A DNA stretch of 64,000 nt from Siderastrea radians (GCA_964017195.1 OZ024894.1:35859614-35923613), one strand, 5' to 3'; counted from the stretch's first letter, positions 11,153 through 23,838 are shown. The notes: generated by a model from the letters alone, not told the origin. Numbers and translations are program-made.

Positions 11153-12930
11153 CCTGGCCTGTGCAATCGATAAAAATCGATATCGGAAAACCGATCGATA
11201 AATCGATAACTATCGATATCAATCACTTGATCGTTATCGATTGTATCGAGCAATCGATAAAAATCGATACTCACAACTCTTCTGGTAATTACTGTTATCG
11301 ATGTTATCGATGGACGGCGTCGCAATTTTCCCTTTCGTAAACGGTCGTTGCCATTTTTAAGACACAAAGTTTTTCTACTAATTATAAAAAGGAGGACAAT
11401 CACAACTCAGGTTCGAACCCGGTCCTTTTGTATGCTAATCTCTCTCCCTTACCGGCTACACTACCACGCCAATCCGCCACAATTCCGAAAAATTAAAGTA
11501 TATATTATAATTAACTGTCTTTCATAACTGATATATCTATAATAGGTGATCCTAGCCCTTTCCAGAACTTTTAAACGTAAATTCAACTTGGGCCTAAACT
11601 TTGTTCTTTCTAGGACTATTTAAAAATGTATTTGTTACATTATTGTGACTTAATCCAGAGCATATATTACATCTACCATGACAAAAGGCTTGGTTACCAA
11701 TGATGGCATCGACCGTCAAAAATGGCAACGACCGTTTACGAAACTGGGAAATAGCAACCTCTTCGCTCTTGGAGGCGGGGAGAGAGAGACCCTGGGAACG
11801 AGGTTGGGGAAATAGGCGACGGCTTCGTACATGTCTTTAATTTCTGTCATTGATTTTGTTTTTAACAGACGTTTAATGGCAGAAAAATGATTGCGGTGTC
11901 TTTGTTCACAAGTAAAACTGTATTCGTATATTTCAGTAAATGTGGTTTATTGAGCTGGCGGGATATCTGTGCTGAATGGACCCGAGTATTTGCGAAAATG
12001 ACCTCTCGGCTATCTAAGCAACCACCAAGGAAAACGTTTTGACTGGAAGCGCCGGCAATCATTTGTTTAACCCGATATTAGAAGTTGCAGTGATTTAGTA
12101 GAAACAAAAGAGAAAACATGGACAAGGTTGCTACAAATAAACCGACAGTTTATTTCTTTTAAAATCAGTTCGTGGGTCGCTCTCCTTCATTACTTCTTCG
12201 AATGTTTTTAGTTATAGGCGAACATTTTTTTTCAATACTTGAAAGTATAATATGGTCGCAACACATTGCTGTCGCCTTCATTAACGAGGTTATCGTATAC
12301 TTAATATTTATCATTTGTAAGAATGTTCTAGAATTTTTGTGTAGTATAAGTTTTACAGCAGCTAAAGTTTCCCTGATGGACAGCATAGTGGAAACCCTAA
12401 ACAAGGTAAATGCATGCCAACTCGGGCGCACGTGCGTAATGCGTAACTGAGCTCAACCCGCAGTTGCATTGTAACATATTACGGAGCTTAAGGACGTTTG
12501 TGAGCAACGGACCTCTATGCTTAAGTTCTATATTTTCTATTGTTCCCGTTTTAAATTCAATTCCTTCGGTTGTTTTGTTTGATATTGACATTACACATGT
12601 GTTTGTCAAAGCCAGTGTCATTTTTCCATCGCAACGTTAGCCTGGCATCAGTACTTAGTGTTGTTTTATGAGCCTAGAAAAGATTTAGAAGCGTTATCGT
12701 ATAGCAATAAAATTGACAAAACTGCTTATAGAAGTTGTCGTTACTATTAAGGCTTACATATTTCGACACAACAAATGTTACCGATAAAATCGATAATTTC
12801 AATAAAATCGATTAAAGTGATTGGAAAATCGATAAATATCGATTTCTCACAACAAATCCGTTTATCGATTTTTATCGATTACCGATACAATCAACTTTTT
12901 TTATCGATTTTGTCGATTGCCCAGGCTGGG
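11153..12930. mobile_element. 1.78-kb TIR element with ATCGAT-rich ends, 6-bp TSD, inserted in a Penelope-like element
   Basis: Ends CCTGGCCTGTGCAATCGA (from 11153) and the complement of CCCAGCCTGGGCAATCGA (ending 12930) match at 15 of 18 positions. The flanks are an exact 6-bp duplication, CTTGTA, at 11147-11152 and 12931-12936. Removing the insert rejoins the interrupted Penelope reading frame (ISYK-RGKS). Subterminal regions hold ten ATCGAT hexamers on the left (11165-11312) and seven on the right (12780-12910). No transposase was found, so it is non-autonomous. A 6-bp duplication fits some hAT- or Dada-type families. The superfamily is unresolved. Confidence 0.85.
11405..11480 (-). repeat. 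tRNA-like (SINE head) sequence
   Basis: On the minus strand a box A-like TAGTGTAGCCGG is followed about 40 nt later by a box B GGTTCGAACC. The spacing is tRNA-like, but no cloverleaf closes. Likely a tRNA-derived SINE fragment nested in the 11153-12930 element. Confidence 0.5.
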
Positions 12931-12936
12931 CTTGTA

Positions 12937-13600
12937 GGATATAATAGGAGGCTTTTTGAAAATGGTCCTCAGCAATGGCTGATTTGGAATTAAACTCCAT
13001 TTGTGCATCAATACATTTTTTAGGTTTTTAACTCCTGGGTGATATGTCATGACAAATGGTAGACATCGTAATATTTGCTCGTGAGTCTTTTTCATTTGTT
13101 TCAAAGCCGCCTGTCTTCCGGCGAAGGAGACTTCAGTTAATATTCTCTACACTAAGTTTTTAGGGTATCCACGCGCGAGAAGGCGTGTTTTGAAATTAGA
13201 GAGAGATTCCTGGAAATGTTTTCCGAGGAATTTGTTCGTAGAAGTCTAATAGCTTCACCTTTGATAAAACCACTTTTGACACCTCGTGGGTGACAGGAGG
13301 TGTAATGTGTGTACTAATATGTTTCAGTCCGTTTACAGTGAGTTTTTATGTCAAGGATAGCGTCTTTTTGAAATAGTTCTCCTTTATAAACAACTGTGTC
13401 AAGGAATGTGATTTCCTTGTCTGAAATTTCTGCTGCAAATTTTATTATTGGATTAAAACTGTTTGCTTGTTCAAGAAATAAATCTATGTCCCACAGAGAT
13501 GTCCCGCCATCGATGAAACGTTTCCATACTGTAGGTTTTATTCTGCTTTGGCTCAGTATTTTTGTTTCGATGTTTGCCATGAAAATGTTGGCAAAAGCTA
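12937..13600 (-). pseudogene. Penelope-like retroelement reverse transcriptase fragment
   Basis: Minus-strand pieces typical of Penelope-like RT in order: KPTVWKRFIDGGTSLWD (the usual IDD active-site box altered to IDGG), QANSFNPIIKFAAEIS, EITFLDTVVYKGE, then SCHPRGVKSGFIKGEA, LPFVMTYHPGVKNLK and NQPLLRTIFKKPPIISYK at the insertion site. Frameshifts occur between about 13100 and 13300. The 5' half is missing beyond about 13650. Penelope-like elements code for an RT fused to a GIY-YIG endonuclease; no endonuclease is recognisable here. Confidence 0.85.
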
Positions 13601-13954
13601 TCTATCAAGTTCCTATACGAGCCAGATTCAACGTACCTAAAGCGGCATAGAAACCATATTCGATCAGAGGTCAAATTTAACTGAGAATAACAACAGTGCG
13701 CGCGAGACACAAGAATCCACCAGTTATCAGAAAATTGATGAGATATGACCTCGCAATCAAAGTCAAAAAATGCGACGCCTAAGTTGTAACGGCTCAATTC
13801 AGTCACCACATAAAAATCCTCCACACTAAGCCCACTACAAAAGCACAAGAAGCAAAATTGGTCAAAAGACCGAGACAAGGCGCAGCGAACAAAGACGTGA
13901 AGTAGGAGTTGCGTAGGTCTTGCGACCCCATTTTATATCCGTGTTGCTAGATTG

Positions 13955-14062
13955 ATCCATAACATAAGTCCATCTGTCCGAAAGCATGAAGTACTGAGCA
14001 AGGCTAAATGGAACTCTTTATCTTCGATTTACAAAAGGAGACTCGCTAGCATTGCCTACCAA
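13955..14062 (+). pseudogene. LINE ORF2 C-terminal fragment
   Basis: Translates with KHEVLSKAKWNSLSSIYKRR followed by LASIAYQT, the conserved C-terminal stretch downstream of RT in many jockey/CR1-like LINEs. Only about 35 codons remain. A stretch near 14390-14440 may be a further scrap. Confidence 0.6.
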
Positions 14063-14064
14063 AC

Positions 14065-14950
14065 AAGGGGCGGATCCAGGGGGGTGGGTGGATTAGGTTG
14101 CTAGCCACCCCCCTCTTTGGGTCGTCGTTTAAGCCTGAAATTACTAAAGGGAACAAAACTATCACTGAGGCGATTTTGTCTCGGATTGTTCCGATATCGT
14201 TATATCAGGTCAGTCCCCCTCCTCCTTCAAAAATCCTGGATACCCCACTGCAGGCTTACCAAACCCAGATAGCATTAGGAGTGTTCTTATAGAACATATA
14301 ACCAGCCATAATTTAAAAGACAAGTTGAAATTTGAACACACACGTTCTGAGTCTAAAGCACTTTAACAATTCATTTACTCACTAGGCCAGCAATATTTGG
14401 AATAGTCTACCAGTTCAGCAGAGTCATGCCTGATCTTCCTGAACATGATTATCACTTCCAGACACCTCTGTAATTAGCACATTTGGTTGCGTCCCGTAAG
14501 TGTCCGTTACGCATGACATAAGAGGCTGCTTTGAAATGGGGAATTAATAGGTCCAAAACGTCATTCGAAGGGAAAACAAGACCTTGGTCCACGCTATCAT
14601 TTACTGTAGCCGCAACTTACTACGCTATAGTAGAAAGTTCAAGCAGCACACTCCTCTTTTTCTGATCTGCATTCACTCGCCATCAAATATCGCATTGACT
14701 TCAAAATTTAGGTTAGAAGATACAAATCAGTTAATGGTCTCGCACCGGTTTTATTGTGATCAATTCTTATTACATTTGAGGGCTTTATTAAATTTGTGGG
14801 TAGTCGTTCTTACACTTGAAGATTTAATTACATTTGTGACCAATTATTACGTTTGCGGCTTTTCCAGGTTATCACTACTAGGCAATTCTTTTCCATGGAA
14901 ATTTTGAAACGATGAAAAGAAATTCCTCTTTACTGTCCATTAAAAAACCA
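14065..14950. other. non-coding, LINE-derived scraps
   Basis: No intact frame of interest. Apart from possible LINE remnants around 14390-14440, nothing definable was seen. Confidence 0.4.
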
Positions 14951-15196
14951 GTACATTTGGTACACTCGGTACAGCCGGTACACTCGGTACACTCGGTTCA
15001 CTCGGTACAGCGGGTACACTCGGTACACTCGGCACAGCGGGTACACTCGGTGCACTCGGTACAGCCGGTACACTCGGTACAGACGGCACACTCCGTACAC
15101 TCGGTTCAGCCGGTACACTCGGTACACTCGGTACAGCCGGTACACTCGGTAAGCTCGGTACACTCGGTACAGCCGGTACACTCGGTACAGCCGGTA
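14951..15196. repeat. 9-bp minisatellite (GTACACTCG / GTACAGCCG), about 27 units
   Basis: A regular 9-bp period with two main unit types (ACACTCG and ACAGCCG) alternating irregularly. Because the period is a multiple of three and lacks stops, it leaves long open frames on both strands (VHSVQP, VPSVPA and YRVYRL repeats). Those frames are by-products, not evidence of a gene. Confidence 0.95.
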
Positions 15197-17379
15197 GAAC
15201 CCAGAGGTTCAACTGACACGATCCTTTGTTGTGGTTTGAGGTCTTCTCGTTCTTAAGGAACAAGTCTCCCTGCACCGATCGAAAGTGGCACTATGACTGG
15301 CTTGTTAGCGAGAAGAATAGGATACTTTGTACGAAATGATGTGATATATGAAGAAAGGGACCTAATAGTTGGTTTACAAATAAAACAAAGAAGTCGACAT
15401 CAAAGGCAATGTGAAATAATCAGTGACACATGTACCACATCATTGCGGGAAAAAGTTCGCTAACTAGCCAATCACAGAGCCGCTTTGGATCGGCAGGCCT
15501 GCTCAACTATAAATCGGAAGAAGTCAATTACTTAAACAGTGGAATTCAGAGAACTTTTAAGTTCTCTATAATTTTATGGAACACATGGCAAGTTTATGCT
15601 CAGTAATAATTATCATCAGGTGGTAAGATAAAAAACGCAATTGAAGAAAGCACAAGCATTTCTGGACCGTGCATAAATTAAAGATGTTGGGGTTTTCAAG
15701 AAACGGGCCCTTGGGCGTTGATATTTCGTCATCATCATCATCATCATCACATCATCACATCCTTTATTTAAACACGATAAAAAATTTTGTTGAATTGGTT
15801 AACAAAAAAAAAAAACAAAACAAAACAAAAAACAAAAAAATTCAAGTTATGTACGTTACCAAAAATGAAAAAATTAAAGAGCTTAAAAAGATATTCATAA
15901 AAATCCTACTACATTAAACTGGTAAAAGTGAACAATTGTTCTAGCTCACCTCGGTGCAGTAAGCTTCGCTGGTCACAAGACAGAGTGAGATTTGAGCTTA
16001 GTGAGCGATTCTTATACAATTAGTAGTCCTTTGAACGACTGCAACGGGAACGACCCAGATGGAATTTTAGTTGTAATGAATTTTATTTTCGTCATCACAT
16101 TTCCTTTTTACGTCAAACAAGAGGGTTTTTGGATGGAAACATGGGAAAAGCAGTATTCTAAGTTGCGTACAAGCGTGATTCATCAAGATTCGCAACGGAA
16201 AGAAAAGAGTTGAATGGACCAAACTTGAGGAGTTTGAACACGTTTGAGTTTCATGATTGAAAGCATGAATTATCATCAAATCAAGAAATATTTCTGCTCA
16301 TTAATTAAAAACGTATGAATGCAATATAGGCCAATATTGGATTTTTTTCCAGGTTTTATTTTCAATTTTGCTGTTAGGACAAGTTGAAATAATTCGTACA
16401 CTTTTTAGAAATTCCTATGTAGAAAACGTGAAGCAAGCCAAGTTTGCTCCAACGTGGATAGAACGAAAATAGTTGACGTCAGTTAATTTTACTGGCGACA
16501 GGGTACTGAGAAAATAACCATTCCAAGTCACGTTTACAACACAAATTTTTGAGATCTAGCGTCACGTTTACGGCAAACGCAAATAGCAGAAATAACTAAG
16601 TTATCATGATTTTCCTAGCATTTTTCACCTTTGCCGTCTGCCGGCCGATTGCCATTTTCAGCGCGAGAAGGCCTGTTCTGATTTCCATTAAGAACCTCAG
16701 TATTGAAGTTCAATTGTTTGAATCGTTCTTTTGCAATGATCACCCAGTATTCAAGTCCATTGCATGATGTTTTATTTATTATTCTTTGTAAAATAACAAT
16801 TAACGAAAAAACGAGTCTGATCTCGGCTTGGCTGTAACTGTCAAATAAACTGCCTTATTTCCACACTTTGCCTTTTGCCGTTTGCTGTAGACGATACTAA
16901 ATCACCCCATTGATTATTTTAGGTTTGCAGACGTCATTTCCAAAAGAGAACAATAAAAACTTGAAGCGAAGAAGAGAATTAAGAAATATGGCGTCATAAG
17001 TAAGACAAATTAAAGAAAGTGACAATAGAAAAACGTGATTTCTTTTGCAGGTGCTCAAGATCACTTCAGTTCTTTTAAAATAATGGAATATTGGATATTA
17101 TGAAATTCAACTTTGTTGTTCGAGAAGAAGAATCACATGACTGAACGAAAAAGAGCCGCCCAAATCTTGCGATGTGCATGTGTTGCAGCATTAAGGTCTT
17201 TGCATGGCTGATGAATCAATGAAATCGCTCCAGAGGAAAACAAAGAGCAGAGGGTTTGGAGCCTGTGACTGCCTCAAGACACTTAGGTCGTAACTGCACG
17301 TTTGAGATTACGCTCTTATTTTACAGTGTTTTCAGAAAAAAAAAACAAAAAAAAAAACCCTGCGTTATTCCGAAATACA
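15197..17379. other. non-coding; contains a TCA microsatellite (15728-15765)
   Basis: Low-complexity A-rich and TCA tracts and short overlapping frames without motifs. The longest frames (82 and 73 codons) are lysine- or asparagine-rich AT artefacts. Confidence 0.5.
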
Positions 17380-17970
17380 AATTTGTATGGAAACTATTTA
17401 GCCCAGCCATGCAGCTTTGTACTGTTTCATGTTGAAAATTCTGTAGACTTCACGTAAAGCTTTTCTACTTACCAGTTTTGATAATCAAACAGTGCGTGGT
17501 CGTGGAAAACCGTTCCTGAAAGCTGAAACTTTGAAACACGGTATTGTCTTTTACGATGCTCATTTGGTATTCAAATGTAGAGATAATTGAGTTTGGGAGC
17601 CGTTTATGCAGCTGTAGACATTTGGTAAATTTAGTAATTAAACTGTCGACGGTCTGTGATACTGTCTTTCTGCCGGAGTGATTAAAGTGTGGAAGTTCCA
17701 TCAATTTGCTAAGACCAATGACTTAACCCTTAAACTAAGCCTGTATATGTTTGCCGAAATAATAAAACAGAAATAAATAAAAAGCTTTAATTGAAGAGTA
17801 AAACGAAAACTTTCGAGACTCTGCTTTTGTTGTCGCTGATATTATTCAAGATTACCAATTAGGGTCATTATTTACTATAGTAAGATTTGTAGGCTTGGTC
17901 TTGATATACCATTGTCAACTACTTTAAACTACTTCAACTCTGATTTGCCGGCTCTAAATGCAAATGATGT
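17380..17970. repeat. dispersed repeat, diverged partner at 45280-45880
   Basis: Shared blocks in the same order: GGGAGCCGTTTATG, ATTTAGTAATT, GAGTGATTAAAGTGTGGA, GCCTGTATA, AACTTTCGAGA, TACCATTGT, CAACTCTGA-TTGC and CTCTAAATGC. Both copies are non-coding. Ends and class are unknown. Confidence 0.7.
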
Positions 17971-18803
17971 AAATGTGTTAAGATTATGTCCACACACGCA
18001 AGAGAACACTCAATTGAAGACGATTATTGAAAACGATACTTTCCTTTCGAGAAAAACAAATGCGTAGCCAAGGAGGAAAAACAGTAAAATATGGTAAATA
18101 ATTATTTTCATGCAGACCTTAAGCAACAGGAAGGTGGGATACTTCCAGTTAAGTTTAATAACACATTTTGAAAACTTTACACCTGTTGTTTTACATACAA
18201 TCTGTCGATAGCAAATTCTGCTTTTATAATGGTGAGCCCCGTGAAAGAAAAAACAGCGACTTATCACTGGCTATTTTAGTAACGAGTAGATGACTAAATC
18301 AATCGATTGATTAGAATCATTTCGTTCATCCCATAAGACACCTCAAATAAGATTATCCTGGCAAGTTTGAAACCGACCAGTTTAATAGCAAATGAATGAA
18401 TGGCCTCTAAACTGAAGTAATTTGCACAGATTCATTTTTCGCGATAGAGACGCGTACGGTTTGCATGGGATTTTATCCATTCTAAAACTTGTACTAAAGT
18501 CTGACCTTTCATCTGAGCGTTCTTATCTTCTTCACGCATGCACTCGTTTTTCGGGGAGGGGGGAAGGGGGAAATCGAAGAATCGAACTTTCCATATTCTT
18601 GCGGAGTCAAAAACAGTCAAATAATTTGCGTAGCTTGTTTCGACCATACGCACTGTTTTGAGATCAAAAAGGGTTAAGACTTTAATCACGAATAAACCAG
18701 TCTCTAACGAGATTAAAACTGGATACTGATACATCTTGAATCGCAAATGAAGTTTCAAATGAAATAAAACTAAAACCATAGAAAATTTATATGAACAGCA
18801 ACT

Positions 18804-19085
18804 CTAACCCTTGAGTACGTCGTACAGAATTCGACACTGTGACCCTAAAAAGGGAATCTGCCAAACATTGTGCTGAATAAATCTGCCTATGTAAATTAAC
18901 TCAAAGCTGTCATAATTCAAATTGAAGATACTGCTGTTTAATGGCGTTTCTGTCGCATCGACCGTTAAGCAGAAATTCGTCCCAAAACGACCACCAGAAG
19001 CTCGGAAAAGCGGTAAAAACATAGCAATAAAAACACAGCAAACACACAACAGGTAAGGTTTTTCAAACTTTACTTCGATTTTCAT
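18804..19085 (-). CDS. hypothetical 93-aa frame with signal-like N-terminus
   Basis: The frame begins with a charged N-terminus followed by a hydrophobic stretch (YLLCVCCVFIAMFLPLF, residues 11-27) and an extracellular-looking remainder with one N-glycosylation motif (N-S-S near residue 51). It could be the first exon of a secreted or type II membrane protein, or chance. No homolog, clear splice donor or neighbouring exon was recognised. Kept only because of the signal-like segment. Confidence 0.2.
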   Translation of the reverse strand: MKIEVKFEKPYLLCVCCVFIAMFLPLFRASGGRFGTNFCLTVDATETPLNSSIFNLNYDSFELIYIGRFIQHNVWQIPFLGSQCRILYDVLKG

Positions 19086-21240
19086 GTATTTTCGGCGAAA
19101 AACCGCCGATTATTTTCGAACTAATTTCAGCTCCACACTAACTCTCTTATTACGCTTTGGTTACCACAGCAATCGAAGAGGTGATTTATGTGGCTTGAGA
19201 TGTGGGCCTTCCGGGAAGTTTTCTTTCACGGTGACAAGCTAGTGGAAACCTATAACTCCATTTGCAACCAATCTAAGGATCAAGTTAATGATGCACGACA
19301 CGAAGTCAACTTAGTCAGCTACAAAGGAGGATCCACAAGGGATACAGGCTATTTATATATACCAGAAATGCGTGACTCGCAGAACCTCGCGAAGCTCGGG
19401 CACGGGTGCAACACAAAATTGAGCGACAGGAGTGGGGAGGGGATAGAATTTCGGTTTAACTGGAGGTGTGGATGGGTGGCCACGATGGTCCCGAATTGGG
19501 AGTTAAGATCGACGTTCTGGTTCCCAGTCCCTTCCATGTAACTTGCATCCAATCCTCTGTCATGTATACGAAAATACGTTCAGCCTCCCCCCACCTCTCT
19601 TCATTCTGACATAACATAACATAACATAACATAAACTTTACTTTAACTCGAATTTTAGACAATGTTAGAGTAGCTTAACTAATATATTAACAAATAATAG
19701 TAGCTAATGTCTTCGAGAAACATAATAAAATATGTTCAAAATGGAATACAAAAATACGTTACACACTTGAAAAGAAAAAGGAAAATTGCATAAGGTACAT
19801 TGCTTTCTAGAGAAGATTGTATAGTATTGCTGTGGACCTGTTGTCCAAGACAATATGTGTGGTGTTTCTGTTTATTTCGGTTGGGTGAGAGTAGGTTTAT
19901 CAGAAATGCAGTTCAATTTCCAACTTGGAACTTGTTATCTTCAACATTAACCCGGCCATTTCCTTTAGATTCTGTTGTACAGCTTTTGTTCTATTTATTG
20001 GGTATTGACAAGTGTCAATAGCTAAAACAATTCATTATTTCCCTTGAATGGTTGAGATACTGTAGCAGGAGTCTACTACTGCTGAAGAGTGATGCGGCGC
20101 ATTTTTACCCAAAAATTAAAATGAGAATAATACAGAATAATGGCAAGCAAAGCACAGAGTTTCATATTGATGTTGTAGCATGTTTATTCGTTCCTCCCAA
20201 CATATTATAAAAATTGAATTAGACAATTGTCACAATAAAATAATACATTAACCCTTGAAGTCCCAGTGACCAGCATCTTCCTACGATAGCAATGCTTTAA
20301 TTAGGTCATCAGAATTATGGAATTGATCACCAAACATGAATAGTGTTAATGCCAGTAGAAAGAAGTTCTCTGCACTAAAGTACTACAAGAAATGTATGAA
20401 GACCAGTAAGGAGAATTTGCAGGTTTACATATTTGGGGCTTAGGGAGGTCAATTGGTATGGAAAGCAAGAGTAGCTAATTAAGGGAAAGGGTGAATGTAG
20501 ATTATAGCATGTGAAACCTTCAGAAGTAAGTAAACTTTCACATAGACAAATCATGTTGAAGGTGATCAGGATCTCAATTCCCATGATTTTGGTTCTTGCT
20601 TGTGCACTGCGAGAAGACCTGTGATGCTGGTCACTGTATGTATGTAGCATGAAATTATTGTCAATAATTAATTTTAAGTAGTAATTTTTGTTTCACATCA
20701 AATACATGCATGTATGTACCTATCCCCCCTACACATTTTAAACTGGTAATTGTTAGGCAGAGCAGTACTTGTAAGTGCATTTCCAAACCAATTTGTGAAC
20801 AGAAATTGCCCTTTCTGATCCATCTGGATATTATTTTTTAAACTATTAACTGGGGTCAATATCCATAACGGAAAACATAAACTTTTATAAATTCCTACTG
20901 ATCCAATATGAATTCTTTCTTTCGAATAATTTTTTCGGGTACGTCCTAAACTTAAATTTAAATTCTTTTTACTGCTCATACACAAATATGCAAGTTGTTT
21001 GGGGAACTGAAACATATTTTGCGAAATAATTTCATTTCTCTTGTGTAATCTGTAATTTTGATCATACTTGGAAAAGTAATTATATGTTGATAATAATTAC
21101 TGGTACATCAAGAGTAAAGATAATGGTAGAGAGAGGAAATAATTTTGAACCAACCTGTTCAGTCACCGTCCGTTGGAAAGGTATATTTCTAGCAAAAGTA
21201 TTTTGATGATCGCGTAATTTTTGTCGCCTCTCGTTGCTTC
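19086..21240. other. non-coding; ATAAC microsatellite at 19611-19634
   Basis: A 117-codon plus-strand frame (19188-19541) overlaps minus-strand frames and has no motif or composition support. The rest is AT-rich, with one (ATAAC)n tract. Confidence 0.5.
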
Positions 21241-21242
21241 TA

Positions 21243-21845
21243 CAGTAGAACCCCGGTAACTCGAACTCGGATAACTCGAACTCTCCCGCTAACTCGAACT
21301 AAGTCCCATTTCCCTTGGATTTCACCCCACTTTTCAGTCATTTTTACTCGGTTAACTCGAACTCGGAGAACTCGAATTCCCCGCTAACTCGAACTAGATT
21401 TCTTTTCCCTTGATCAAAATTTACCCCGATAACTCGAATTCATGGTTCTTGCAAGTCACTACGGTTGCCCATTGTATATGCCATTAGCTCTTCTTGTCCT
21501 GTAATCGGATTTAAACACTAAAACCAACACTACAGTAATTTGATTTCAATTAGTGCGACGAACAGACCACGTATTTGACAGCCATTTCCCGATCCTATGA
21601 TCTTGAGTATAATTGAGTAACATTCACAGTACTGTATTATCATAAGAATGTATAATCGTGTTACAGTTTCTGACGAGATAAGTTTAATTTGCACTGTACT
21701 GTATACTGAGGTGCTGAAAAATCAGTTAACTATCAATTAATAACATGGCAAATTAAATATTCAATCTACCCCGATAACTCGAACACCCGCTGACTCGAAC
21801 TGTTTTTCGTTTCCCTTCAGAGTTCGAGTTATCGGGGTTCTACTG
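21243..21845. mobile_element. pogo/Tigger-type MITE (TA target)
   Basis: 603 bp with terminal inverted repeats CAGTAGAACCCCGGTAACTC and GAGTTATCGGGGTTCTACTG, flanked by TA on both sides (21241-21242, 21846-21847), as for Tc1/mariner-pogo. Several internal copies of TAACTCGAACT lie near both ends as subterminal repeats. No transposase. Confidence 0.85.
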
Positions 21846-21847
21846 TA

Positions 21848-22635
21848 TTACAAAATCATTTTGTCGAAGCACTTCTTGTCGGTGTCGCCGGTCCTCAGAT
21901 CGGTTTCAGCACACATTTTCTCGAAGAGTTTGTAGCCGCTGAGTTCATTCTCATTATTCAATTGGTGTGACTGAGTTATAATTTCGAAGACCTTGTATCG
22001 ATTCTCGCGTTGTTGGGGAATTTCGTTTTGTCGCAGTGTTGTGCTATCAAGCTAAATTCAAGCTACGTTGTCTATGTTCCAAAATTTCTCGCCTGTGATA
22101 TTCCAGTCTCCTGTTTGTGTCCTGCTGACGGCTTTAGTCTTCGCTAGGCTATTACCGAAAAACGACGTTCTCTACCCGTGCTTTCTTGTCGTTGACTCTT
22201 TCGCCTTCGTTGTTCGCGCTGAATTTCAAGTCGGCGTTCACGCTGAGTTTCAGTTGTAAATCTCCCCCGGAATGGATTTTCAGCCACTTGTTAAATCAGG
22301 CGTTGCTGTCTTTGCTTGTTTACAGACGATGAATAAACATATCAGCACGCAAATGTACGAAGCATAAAAAGCAAGAAATGAACAAACACGCCTAAGAAAC
22401 ATGAGATTGCGCAACTGTCAGCGGTCGCGATTTGGGTTTGTTGCTAGGCAACTATGCAGACACCATCGAAATATATATGGGCATATCGAGATTTGACCGC
22501 CCTGAGCAATCCTCGTGCTATCCCCACGCGACAAATTTATAAACCTCGCTACGCTCGGAGGGCCTTCGGAATAAATGACCTTATACACCCCAAGTAATCA
22601 TATTAACTGAATAAATGTTTGAAAGAAAATATATA
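21848..22635. other. non-coding, nothing recognised
   Basis: Moderately GC-richer stretch with a 63-codon frame (22068-22259) lacking motifs. No repeat boundary seen. Confidence 0.4.
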
Positions 22636-23070
22636 TATCCGTTTTCAGAAACATTGCAATTTGAAAAATGTATATACATATATTTATCTTTTGTCCTCAC
22701 AGCACGAAAACAAAAGATAAAATATGAAAACAAAAGGTAAATATATATGTATACACCTATTTCATTTAAGGTTGCTTCGGTGATGCATGATGCATGATCC
22801 TTGTTTCATAGACCTCAAAGCATCATGTTTGCTACAAATACATGTTTTGATAATTTTTCGCTAAAGGTACTCCAGGAGAAGACCGGATCATAAAAAAAAC
22901 ATACATTTTCTCTTGCTTTAGGACTATAGATAGAGAAAAGCAGCCATAAATTTAACGATCATGATGCTTTGCGGTCTATGAAACATGCATCACTGAAGCA
23001 ACCTTTTTTGAAATAGGTATATGTATTTTTCAAGTTGCAATGTTTTAGAAAGCGGGTGTATATATGTATA
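22636..23070. repeat. long imperfect inverted repeat (about 435 bp)
   Basis: Outer arms pair GTTTTCAGAAACATTGCAA (near 22643) with TTGCAATGTTTTAGAAAGC (near 23034). Inner arms pair CCTATTTCATTTAAGGTTGC (22756-22775) and GGTGATGCATG with CATGCATCAC and GCAACCTTTTTTGAAATAGG (22984-23018), followed by TTTCATAGACC-CAAAGCATCATG with its inverse. The unpaired centre is about 130 bp. Foldback element or MITE. Confidence 0.75.
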
Positions 23071-23838
23071 CACACCCGTTTTCAAAAAGGTTTTCCTCCA
23101 GAGAAATATATCGATAGATATATACTTTTGTTTTGTTGCACGTGCGCCCGTGTACAATTTTCTCCAGTCATTGTTCAACTTGTTAAAAATCTCAGGTCAA
23201 CGATAATTTTTTTTCTTTGTCGGCTTCTTTGTTCCTTTTTCAAAGAACATGTCAACAAAACGCCTGACCTTGCAGTAATCATGTGATTTGCGATGGGCAA
23301 TCAATTTGGCTTGTTTTTTGGCATTAGGAAATCAACGCATGAAGTAGCAGTGATTTGTTTTGTTTACGACAAGACGGCAATGTTTGGCATTTAAACCAGT
23401 TTTTTTTTCTTAACATATGCGAATCATAGCAATATCAAGTATGCGAAACAATTGCATGTTTTCTTTGTTGAAAAAAAAACCACACATGACCTGAAGTGTT
23501 AAATGAACAATTTGCACGGATCTTCGCTACCATTCTTTTGATTTGCATACCCTCAAAAATCAACAAGGATGGGGAGTTTTGGCAGTGTTAGGTCATCTTA
23601 TTGTTGTCGTTACATTGAAGGCCTTTGAGGATGAGTTTTCTAACTACGATCAGAATTTACAATGATTGGGACGATAAAAGAGAATTGGAACGTCAAATGC
23701 TTTCAATGTAGTCTACAGCTCCTCTCAAGTATGCCCCTGGATAACGCATAATATACTCCATCAACATAAACGCTCGCCTCTCGTTATGGATGCCATGACA
23801 TTTGGCCTACCAATTCGACAAGGTCGAACATTGCCGGC
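23071..23838. other. non-coding, nothing recognised
   Basis: Only short frames that are continuations of the inverted repeat. No gene evidence. Confidence 0.45.

Noticed and set aside
11165..12910. ATCGAT arrays as independent regulatory regions
   Set aside because: Both arrays lie just inside the ends of one element defined by TIRs and target duplication, so they belong to the element first.
14912..15275. Repetitive protein genes (HSVQPV, VPSVPA, YRVYRL)
   Set aside because: All arise from one 9-bp minisatellite read in different frames and strands; no promoter, signal or flanking exon support.
19188..19541. 117-codon plus-strand gene
   Set aside because: Opposing frames of similar length overlap it, and no motif or splice context was found.
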